From: JAGOBX01 sp017999075 [NCBI: Candidatus Babelota bacterium] | GTDB lineage: Bacteria > JAGOBX01 | NCBI GenBank assembly: GCA_017999075.1 | Contig: JAGOBX010000139.1 | Coordinates: 1-8,297 of the forward strand | Length of the DNA: 8,297 bases | Direction: 5' to 3' | Part shown: positions 1 to 8,000 of the stretch, one piece after another | Position numbering within the stretch: position 1 is the stretch's first letter | How the letters are laid out: each line of letters opens with the position of its first letter | Position numbers and translations under genes: made by a program | The notes under the pieces: model-generated | What the model was told of the DNA's origin: nothing | The model's input: the letters and a program-made list of their open reading frames with translations, nothing else | The model's database searches: none

Positions 1-3000
1 CTGAAATATTTCTTTTATCCCTATCTCTGTCTTTAATCTTTTCCTTATTCCTGATACTGCCTGAATCGCTTTTATGCTCTGCCCTCCCATTTCAAAAAAA
101 TTATCATTAATTCCTATATTTTTGATTTTCAAGATATCTTCAAAAATAGATATAATGAATTTTTCATTCTCATTCGTAGGAGCAGTATACTCTGATTTTA
201 ACAATTGCAAATTTTCTGTCGGTTTTGGTAAATTTTTTTTATCAATTTTTCCATTTCTGTTTAATGGCATTTTTTCAATTTGAATCATAAACGATGGAAT
301 CATATATGAAGGTAATTTCTCAGATATAAATTTTCTCAACTCATTTATATCAATTCGTGCATCAGAAGTATAATAAGCAGCCAATTCATTGTTTTCCGTA
401 ACAATAACTACTATTTCTTTTACACCAGAATATTCAGAAATACGATTTTCTATTTCACCTGTTTCTATACGATATCCGCGTATTTTAACCTGCTGATCAA
501 TCCTTCCCAAATATACGATTTCACCATTTTCAAGGTAAACTCCTGCATCACCTGATTTGTATAGTTTCATTTTTTTATCAAACACATCAAATAAAATAAA
601 ACGTTCGTAATTCAATTCAGGTCTTTTCAAATAACCCCGGCAAACTCCATATCCGCCAACAAAAATTTCACCGGGTATTCCAATTGGGACCACATTCAAA
701 TTTCTGTCAAACAAAAATATATTTAATGAAGGGATTGGTTTTCCAATATTGCTTTTCCCATTTTCAATTTCTTCAACAGTAATTTTTTTAAATGTAACGT
801 GCACTGTAGTTTCAGTTATGCCATACATGTTGATCAATTCAACTTCAGGATACATAGCATGAAATTTACCAAGCAGCGCAGGTTTCAATGCTTCTCCTCC
901 AAATATTACATATCTAATTGCAAGTTCTGATTTTTTTCTATGAAGCGCAACTTCCATAAGATTATTAAACGCACCTGGAGTCTGATTCAATACAGTAACT
1001 TTATTATCCAATAAAATATTATAAAAAGAATATGTATCTTTCGCTTCATCCGCAGAAACTATTATCAGTTTGCCTCCATACAAAAGCGCTCCATACATTT
1101 CCCATACAGAAAAATCAAAACAATAAGAATGAAATAATGTCCATACATCTTTATCAGAAAAAACAAATTGAAAATTATGAGGAAACATCAAACTGACTAC
1201 ATTTCTATGTTCTATCATAGCGCCTTTAGGAACTCCAGTTGTTCCTGACGTATAAATTATATATAACAAAGATTCTGGTTTAATACGGATATCGGGATTC
1301 GTTTTTTTATCATAGCTTAACACCGCTATATTTAAGGATTTTATTCCGTACTTTTCATTTTCAAAAGATATGCTGCTGTCACAAGTAAGTATTATTCTGC
1401 AATTTGAATCCCTTATCATAAAACTCTTCCGTTCATCAGGATATGAAATTTCCAGCGGCAGATAAGCGCATCCGGCTTTTATTATTCCTAGTATGGCTAT
1501 TATAATATTCTCAGAACGCTCTATTTCAAGAGCTATTATTTCTTCTTCTTCAACCTTGATAATATCAATTAAATAATTGGCTATACAATTTGATTTTTCA
1601 TTAAGTTCAGCATAAGTCAGTTTTATATTCTTGAAAACAAGCGCTACAGCATCAGGTCTTTTTGCCGCCTGTTCTTCAAACAAATCAACAATGGTTTTAT
1701 CAAACGGATAATCCGCAATTCGATTATTAAATTTTTTTATTATTTCAATTTCTGCTAACGGTATAATATTAATTTGACCTATCTTCATTTCTATATTTTT
1801 TATCAAAGATTCCAGTAAAGCAATAAAATGTCCGAACATTTTATTAATACGTGTTTCCAAAAATATGTCAGTGTTATATTCAATAAAACACTGTATCTTT
1901 TCATCCTTTGTTTCCGAAAAGATAAAAGTTATATCAAACTTACTGCTGTTCGACTCAAGTTCTTTAGTTTTCAAAATTGTTCCGCATATATTGAATTCAA
2001 CAGATTCATTATTCTGCAAAACAATCAAAACATCAAATAAAGGCGAACGGCTTGTATCCCTTGCAAGTTTTAGATCATCCACAAGTCTGTCAAACGGATA
2101 AATCTCATTATCATAAGCTTCAATTGCTGTGTTTTTTACAGAAAACAAAAACTGTTCAAATGTCATTTCGGAATCAATATAATCACGGAGCGCAACAGTA
2201 TTTAAATAAAGTCCGATTTGATTTTCAAATAAAGGATGAATTCGTCCGGCTAATGGCGTCCCTGTTATTATATCATTCTGATTCGTGTAACGGTATAACA
2301 ATACTTTCACTGCAGCAGTAAGAGTTATAAAAAGACTGGTTCCTTTATCTTTACAGATATTTTTTATTCCTGCAGTAATCTCATTGTTTATTGAAAAACT
2401 CAATGTTTTTCCATTGTATGTTTTCACTTCAGGCCTATTATAATCAGCAGGAATCTGTAAAGAAGGAATATCTCCGGAAAATTTATTCAACCAGTATTCT
2501 CTAACTTTACCTATTTTTTCAGTACGCAATAATTCATTCTGCCAGGCGGCGTAATCTTTGTATTGAAGTTTCATAGCGGCAAGAATGGGCTCTCTATTTT
2601 CAATCCGAGATTCGTATAATTCCATTATTTCTTTCATCATAACATTCATTGACCAGCCGTCGGATATTATGTGATGCATATTAAATAACAACAGGTATTT
2701 ATCTGCTGCTGTTTTTAATATTTTTATTTTCATTAGCGGGCCTGTTTCCAAATTGAATTGAGAATTGATAATTGAGAATTGATAATTGAGAATTAAAGAT
2801 TCCGAATTATCTGTTTTTGAAATATCTTCGTATTCAAAATAATTTTCAAATTTCAATTTTTCTTTATCTACTATTTTTTGTTTGGGTTCTCCATTAATCG
2901 TAACAAAAACAGTTCTCAATATTTCGTGACGATCAATAAGTTCATATACAGCATTACGCATATAATCAGCATAAAAATTGCCATTAATTTCAATTAATGC

Positions 3001-3303
3001 GGGAATATTATATGCAATGTTTTGACCTTCAAATTGAGATAGTATCCAAAACCTGCGTTGTGCGTTTGATAATTCGTAATATTCTTTATTTTCACAAAGG
3101 CTGATCGATTCATATTCAATTTCATCAGACTTTTTTTGAATTTCTGAAAGTATTTTTTTTATTTCGACTTTATTTTCACGCAAAGTTTTAAGCATTTCAG
3201 CGGTAAGTATATTTTTTGAATCGATTATCTTTATATCATTTTCTTTTAAAAATATATTCACGCCTTTCTGTTTTAATTCATAAAGACAGGAAATGATATT
3301 CAT
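1..3303 (-). CDS. NRPS module: TubC-like docking domain, C, A (Thr), T; 3' end outside window
   Basis: Cytosolic NRPS subunit predicted to condense the upstream peptidyl intermediate with threonine. The frame is open for 1101 codons from ATG at 3303 to base 1, with no stop in the window. Residues 1-56 resemble a TubC-type docking domain (basic beta-hairpin, then two helices ending near K55). The C domain (about 77-510) has SNAQRRFW, RHEILRTVF, catalytic MHHIISDGWS (H210, H211, D215), YKDYAAWQ and RDTSRSPLFD; this pattern looks LCL. The A domain (about 535-1025) has YTSGTTGVPKG (684-694), NMYGITETTVH (825-835), KSGDAG and NRNGKID (K1019). Its code residues are D730 F731 W734 N773 I800 G802 M826 V834 H835 K1019, which is DFWNIGMVHK, the textbook Thr code. 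The T domain has FFEMGGQSIKA with Ser1076 as the phosphopantetheine site and is cut at the left edge. ATG is the right start because the docking domain begins there. It overlaps the radical SAM stop as ATGA. Any later modules or thioesterase are not visible. Confidence 0.96.
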   Translation of the reverse strand, partial: MNIISCLYELKQKGVNIFLKENDIKIIDSKNILTAEMLKTLRENKVEIKKILSEIQKKSDEIEYESISLCENKEYYELSNAQRRFWILSQFEGQNIAYNIPALIEINGNFYADYMRNAVYELIDRHEILRTVFVTINGEPKQKIVDKEKLKFENYFEYEDISKTDNSESLILNYQFSIINSQFNLETGPLMKIKILKTAADKYLLLFNMHHIISDGWSMNVMMKEIMELYESRIENREPILAAMKLQYKDYAAWQNELLRTEKIGKVREYWLNKFSGDIPSLQIPADYNRPEVKTYNGKTLSFSINNEITAGIKNICKDKGTSLFITLTAAVKVLLYRYTNQNDIITGTPLAGRIHPLFENQIGLYLNTVALRDYIDSEMTFEQFLFSVKNTAIEAYDNEIYPFDRLVDDLKLARDTSRSPLFDVLIVLQNNESVEFNICGTILKTKELESNSSKFDITFIFSETKDEKIQCFIEYNTDIFLETRINKMFGHFIALLESLIKNIEMKIGQINIIPLAEIEIIKKFNNRIADYPFDKTIVDLFEEQAAKRPDAVALVFKNIKLTYAELNEKSNCIANYLIDIIKVEEEEIIALEIERSENIIIAILGIIKAGCAYLPLEISYPDERKSFMIRDSNCRIILTCDSSISFENEKYGIKSLNIAVLSYDKKTNPDIRIKPESLLYIIYTSGTTGVPKGAMIEHRNVVSLMFPHNFQFVFSDKDVWTLFHSYCFDFSVWEMYGALLYGGKLIIVSADEAKDTYSFYNILLDNKVTVLNQTPGAFNNLMEVALHRKKSELAIRYVIFGGEALKPALLGKFHAMYPEVELINMYGITETTVHVTFKKITVEEIENGKSNIGKPIPSLNIFLFDRNLNVVPIGIPGEIFVGGYGVCRGYLKRPELNYERFILFDVFDKKMKLYKSGDAGVYLENGEIVYLGRIDQQVKIRGYRIETGEIENRISEYSGVKEIVVIVTENNELAAYYTSDARIDINELRKFISEKLPSYMIPSFMIQIEKMPLNRNGKIDKKNLPKPTENLQLLKSEYTAPTNENEKFIISIFEDILKIKNIGINDNFFEMGGQSIKAIQAVSGIRKRLKTEIGIKEIFQ
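2756..2794. repeat. Tandem repeat, period 14 bp, about 2.8 copies
   Basis: Plus-strand unit AGAATTGATAATTG, repeated without mismatch over 39 bp, inside the C domain of the downstream NRPS (residues 170-183, reading LILNYQFSIINSQF). The period is not a multiple of three, so each copy is read in a different frame. It falls in the poorly conserved segment before the FNLETGPLMK motif. The matching place in the upstream NRPS (8025-8035) holds one AATTGATAATT core with no repetition. Confidence 0.85.
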
Positions 3304-5042
3304 AGATTAATGTTTTCCTCTTTTTTTATCAAATATTTAATTGTATAATATTCTTCGTTGTGAAATTTTTCAAAAAAATCTATAAGTTTATCTTTAAACA
3401 ATGGGTTATTTGACAGTTCAAAAAAAATTTCCACCACATCATCATTTGACAAACCTTTATCTGAATTATATAAAATAAAAAATTCTTCATCAGGCTGTTC
3501 AGGCAATATTTTAATTCCGTATAAATCAGGATTCTCATAAATTCTGCTACCCTTATTAAGCATAAAAATGTGCAGACGTAAAATTCCGATTTTCTCGGCA
3601 TTTTTAACCAAAAATTCCACTGTATCTGATATTTCTTTTTTTGTCTCGGAAGGGAATCCTAAAATAATATTCAGTTCAACCAACACTCCATTATCATAAC
3701 ATATATCAAGAAGCTTTTGAGCTGTATCAGCTTCAAATCCTTTGTTCATTAAATTAATAATTCTTTGATTGGCAGATTCCATCCCAAAAGAAAGCATAAT
3801 CATTCCGGCTTCAGAAGCAGGTTTTATAAGTTCTTCAAATTTTTTTTCCAAACGAGCCATTGACCCGAAATATACCTTAATATTATTATTTTTTAAAAAT
3901 CCAGTCAGTTTTTTTAACATTTTCGGAGAGATTGCTTCATCATATATAGGAATAACTGTAACATCATAATTATTTTTATAATTTAACAACGACTTTTCAA
4001 CAGTGTCATAAGGCAATTCCCGAAACTTTTTATCAAGTATATCTGCATGAACGCAAAACGAGCATTTACTCCAATAACATCCCCTGTTTGTCAGCAAAGG
4101 TGCGGAAATAAACGGTGAAAAATATTTTTTACCCAGAGGAATTCCGGTTAAATCCAATACGGGCAATTTATTAACATCTATTATTTCTTTTTTCCGGTTT
4201 ATAATTATTTTGTTTCTGATTTTATCGTAGTACACCAATCCTGGTATTTTTTTTAAATATTCAACATCATTAATATTTTGACATAATTCAAGCAATGCTT
4301 CTTCTCCTTCACCTATTACTCCAAATGGATTCAAATAAGAAATAATATTTCCGATTTTATCGTCTGTCACAGAATATATGTTATCGGATAATTGAAAAAA
4401 TGTTGAAAATAAACCGCTAAAAAATGCTCCGCCTGTAACAATAGGAATATTAAAATTTTTTTTAATAATGTTGACTAATTGAAAATAAGGATTTATTTGA
4501 GTATAAAAACTTATTGATATTCCAATTATATCAGGCTTAACAGAAAAAATTTCATTAATAATTTCGTTCTTATAATAATCATAATAAATACTGTTTTCAA
4601 GATTTTCATAAATGGCAGTATTAAATTCTCCGCATAAACTAATAATATTAGGATAATTACTCACCGATGAGAATACAATCAAATCATTAATTGTTTTTAT
4701 ATCTTCTTCAAAACATTTCTTTGAAATATTAATCTTGTCATTACAGCAAATTTTTTTGATACGTTTTTTATAATCTTTAATTTTCGAAAGAGTTTCATTA
4801 AATATTTGACTATAATTTTGATATTTCTCAGCAGGCGTTTTTTCTTCCCTTAAAATTTTTTTACTTAAATCGATTTTTTTAAATAATCTTTCAGGCTGTA
4901 AATAATAGTTTAAAAATTCTACTGCCGTATCACAGCACAACGATTCTATTTTATTTTTTCTTAAGTAACTGTTTAAACATATTAAACTTAAAGGAGGGAT
5001 AAACGGAGACAGCCCTGGTAACGATAATAATAATATTTTCAT
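3300..5042 (-). CDS. B12-binding radical SAM protein, probable tailoring enzyme of the NRPS pathway
   Basis: Complete 580-residue protein. Residues 1-250 form a cobalamin-binding-like domain: it opens with MKILLLSLPG and PPLSLICLNSYLR, and has KPDIIGISISFYTQ (169-182), PIVTGGAF (200-207) and VIGEGEEALLEL (242-253). Between its first strands lies a long charged, helical-looking insert (about 50-165) with CysCys pairs at 36-37 and 99-100. The radical SAM core (about 310-510) has a cluster motif with C322, C327 and C330, spaced Cx4Cx2C rather than the usual Cx3Cx2C, then IYDEAIS (366-372), FGMES (419-423) and GFPSET (462-467). Enzymes of this class (for example Fom3, CysS, GenK, TsrM, OxsB) use SAM plus cobalamin to methylate unactivated carbons or to rearrange rings. 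The substrate here is unknown; a carrier-bound or free peptide intermediate is an inference from its position between two NRPS genes. ATG at 5042 has a good ribosome-binding site. The gene ends in TGA overlapping the next ATG. The class is confident, the reaction is not. Confidence 0.93.
   Translation of the reverse strand: MKILLLSLPGLSPFIPPLSLICLNSYLRKNKIESLCCDTAVEFLNYYLQPERLFKKIDLSKKILREEKTPAEKYQNYSQIFNETLSKIKDYKKRIKKICCNDKINISKKCFEEDIKTINDLIVFSSVSNYPNIISLCGEFNTAIYENLENSIYYDYYKNEIINEIFSVKPDIIGISISFYTQINPYFQLVNIIKKNFNIPIVTGGAFFSGLFSTFFQLSDNIYSVTDDKIGNIISYLNPFGVIGEGEEALLELCQNINDVEYLKKIPGLVYYDKIRNKIIINRKKEIIDVNKLPVLDLTGIPLGKKYFSPFISAPLLTNRGCYWSKCSFCVHADILDKKFRELPYDTVEKSLLNYKNNYDVTVIPIYDEAISPKMLKKLTGFLKNNNIKVYFGSMARLEKKFEELIKPASEAGMIMLSFGMESANQRIINLMNKGFEADTAQKLLDICYDNGVLVELNIILGFPSETKKEISDTVEFLVKNAEKIGILRLHIFMLNKGSRIYENPDLYGIKILPEQPDEEFFILYNSDKGLSNDDVVEIFFELSNNPLFKDKLIDFFEKFHNEEYYTIKYLIKKEENINL
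3316..3321 (-). promoter_or_regulatory. Ribosome-binding site of the downstream NRPS, inside the radical SAM gene
   Basis: On the minus strand AGAGGA lies 12 nt before the ATG at 3303, within the last codons of the radical SAM gene (encoding KKEEN). The spacing is longer than ideal. Together with the ATGA overlap at 3300-3303 it suggests the NRPS is translated largely by ribosomes finishing the radical SAM gene. Confidence 0.55.
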
Positions 5043-5078
5043 AAAAACCTCTTTAATTTTTTTTAATAAAAATTAATA
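5043..5078 (-). other. 36-bp intergenic gap inside the operon
   Basis: The only non-coding DNA in the window, between the TAA of the upstream NRPS and the ATG of the radical SAM gene. It is almost entirely A/T apart from the ribosome-binding site. No stem-loop followed by a T-run is seen on the minus strand, so transcription probably continues through it and the three genes form one operon. Confidence 0.8.
5048..5054 (-). promoter_or_regulatory. Ribosome-binding site of the radical SAM gene
   Basis: On the minus strand AAAGAGG lies five T residues before the ATG at 5042. The GAGG core and short spacer are typical of a Shine-Dalgarno site and fix this start codon. Confidence 0.8.
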
Positions 5079-8000
5079 TTATAAATCAATAGCGTTATTC
5101 AAATCTTCTCTTTTTATTTCATCGGAATTTAAAATTTCCTTTGATAAACATATATATTCTGCTAATTCTTTAATCGTCTGATATTGAAAAATTTCTTTTA
5201 TTCCAATATCTATTTTTAAATCTTTCTTTATTCTTGTTGAAACCTGAACTGCTTTCAAACTATGCCCTCCGATTTCAAAAAAATTTTCAAAAACGCTGAT
5301 TTTTTCTATTTTTAACACTTCGCTCCATATTTGCATAACTACTTTTTCAGTTTCGGTTTCAGGGGCTTTATATTCTTTTTCTGTAATCAAAGAGCTTTTC
5401 AGAGGCATCGGCAGATTTTTTTTATCTATTTTACCGTTCTGATTTAGCGGCATCTTATCAAGTTCTACAAAATACGCAGGAATCATATAAGCAGGCAGAA
5501 ATTTTCCTAAAAATTCACGAATCTCGCCTACTGCCAGTTTCAAATTCCCTGATTTATTAATACTGGTTCGCGAATCTTTAAAATCATTACGATTTTCATT
5601 CCCGGCTAATTTTTCGATTCGATTATTTTCCAATTCGTAATTTTTCAAAGTATAATACGCTATCAGTTCATTTTCTTCGCCACGTATCTTTTTTGCAATA
5701 ACAACATTTTCTTTTATTGCAGAATGTTTTGACAGCACAGACTCAATTTCTCCGAGTTCTATCCTCAATCCGCGTATTTTTACCTGGTCATCTATTCTGC
5801 CTAAAAACTCAATTTCTCCATTTTCATTCCATCTCCCGATATCTCCTGTCCGGTATATTCTATTTCCATTCCATTCAATAAATTTTTCTGCTGTTAATTT
5901 TTCATTACTCAAATATCCGCGAGCCAAACCTGGGCCTGCTATACATATTTCTCCAGAAATGTTTATTGGCGACAATGCCTGCCCGTTTAAAATATAAATT
6001 TTCAGATTTGATATAGGACTGCCAATAGGTACATTATTTTTTAATTTATAATCTTTTTTTAATTTAAAAATTGTTGCGCACACTGATATTTCAGTCGGTC
6101 CATACGCATTATAACAATTACAATAATTTTTATAGTATTCTAAATCATTTACATTCGCAGATTCACCTGCTGTTATTATAAAATCAAGTTTTCTAATTAT
6201 TTCTTTGTTGCATAACGAAAGAAAAGACGGTGTAAAAGTTCCGCCTGTAATATTATTTTCAGCAATATAATTTTCAAAAGATAAAATATTCAGTTTGGTT
6301 TGTTCTGGAACTATATATAGTGATGCCCCGCCCAACAATGAAATAAATATTTCATATATTGATGCGTCAAACATATTTGATGAAATTTGCAGCAGCCTCA
6401 TATTCTGTTGGATGTTTACTGCTTTTATTTGATACAATATCATATTTACAAATCCTGAATGGCAGATCATCACTCCTTTCGGATTACCTGTTGAACCTGA
6501 CGTGTAAAGTATATAAGCTAATGATAAGGGATTATTATTATATATCTTGGATATTATCTTATAAGATAATATATCTTCAATTGATATATATTCATTCTCT
6601 TCAGATTCAATTTTGTCAATCTTTGAATTTTTATCAATTAAAATAAATTTAGCTCTGCTTTCATTTAAAATATGTTTTTTTCTTTCTGCCGGATAACCTG
6701 AAACTAGCGGCAGATACACTCCGCCTGCTTTCATAATGCCAAGAATAGCAGCTATCCAAAAATAAGAACGTTCCATTTCTACAACTATTATTTCTTCGGC
6801 TTTTATATTTTTTTCTTTAATTAAATAACCGGCAATATAATTTGAATCCTCATTCAACTCATAGTATGTATATTTTTTATCATCGAATACTACAGCTGCA
6901 TTTTCAGGTATTTTTCCAACCTGTTCTTCAAATAATTGCGTTATAGTTTTATTTTTCGGATAATCAATTTCTGTTGCGTTAAATTGATAAATCAATTTAT
7001 TTTTTTCTTCTTCCGGCAGAATATTTATTTCACTTATTTTTTTAGAATCATCCGATGTTACATCTTTTACAAGTTCGATAAAATGAGCAAATAACCTGTT
7101 TATTCTTGACTCAGAATAAATATCTAAGTTATATTCTATTGCCATTGTAATCTCATTATTTGATGTTTCGGCAAAATTAAATGTCATATCAAATTTGCTT
7201 ATATTACTTTCCACATGCTTATGTTTTATTTTGGCTCCGCTTAATTTAATTTCAGTTTCGTCATTATTCTGGAGCACCACCATTACATCAAAAACTGGAG
7301 AGCGGCTCGTATCCCGCTTCAAATTTAACGTTTCAACTAATTTATCAAATGGATAGATTTCATTCTGATATGCTTCAAGAGCTGTTTCCCTGACTTTATC
7401 CAAAAATTCTTTAAACATCATTTCTCCAGTTATGCTATCTCGCAGAGCTAACGTGTTCACATAAAAACCAATCTGATTAGCTAAATCAGGATGAATCCTT
7501 CCGGCTATCGGAGAACCGATTATTATATCTCCAGCGCCAGTATAACGATGCAATAATATTTTAACTGCTGATGTCAAAAACATAAATAAACTTGAATTGT
7601 GCTTCAGGCATAATTTTCTTATTTTATCCGAAATATCTTTTGTCAATATTCCTTCAAACGTATTCCCTCTAAATGTCTGAACAGGAGGACGCTGTTCATC
7701 TGACGGCATTTCCAAAACAGGAATTTCACCCGAAAATTTCTCAAGCCAATATTCACGAGCTTTATCTATTTTTTCCGAATCTAATAATTCATTTTGCCAC
7801 AATGCATAATCTTTATATTGTATATTTAACTTTTTTAAATTAGTTTCACGTTTCTCAATTTTTGAATTATAAAATTCCATAATATCTTTTATAAGTATAT
7901 TCATTGACCAGCCGTCTGATATTATATGATGCATATTAAACAATAATAAAAATTTTTGTTCACAAATTTTTATAAGTTTTATTTTCATCAGCGGAAGACT

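Noticed and set aside
74-283. Short plus-strand open frame of 69 codons
   Set aside because: It is antisense to the T domain and the end of the A domain of the downstream NRPS, has no clear ribosome-binding site, and its hydrophobic Phe/Ile-rich translation is what the reverse of Lys/Glu/Asn-rich coding gives.
1828-2321. Three overlapping plus-strand open frames
   Set aside because: They lie opposite the conserved C domain of the downstream NRPS and overlap each other; none resembles a known protein.
2756-2794. CRISPR-like array
   Set aside because: The units are only 14 bp and directly adjacent with no spacers, and they lie within an intact coding frame.
3380-3601. Minus-strand 73-codon open frame
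   Set aside because: It lies fully inside the radical SAM gene in another frame, with no domain signal.
3769-3969. Plus-strand 66-codon open frame
   Set aside because: Antisense to the radical SAM core, including the conserved FGMES region; no independent support.
5078-5083. TATAAT on the minus strand as a -10 box for the radical SAM gene
   Set aside because: It overlaps the upstream stop codon in nearly pure A/T DNA and the sequence at the expected -35 distance (AGATTT) is poor; an internal promoter cannot be supported.
5544-5642. Embedded methyltransferase domain in the A domain
   Set aside because: N-methyltransferase domains inserted in A domains are about 400 residues; this insert is about 30 and has no SAM-binding motif.
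6359-6646. Plus-strand 95-codon open frame
   Set aside because: Antisense to A-domain motifs A3 and A4 of the upstream NRPS, which explain the sequence fully.
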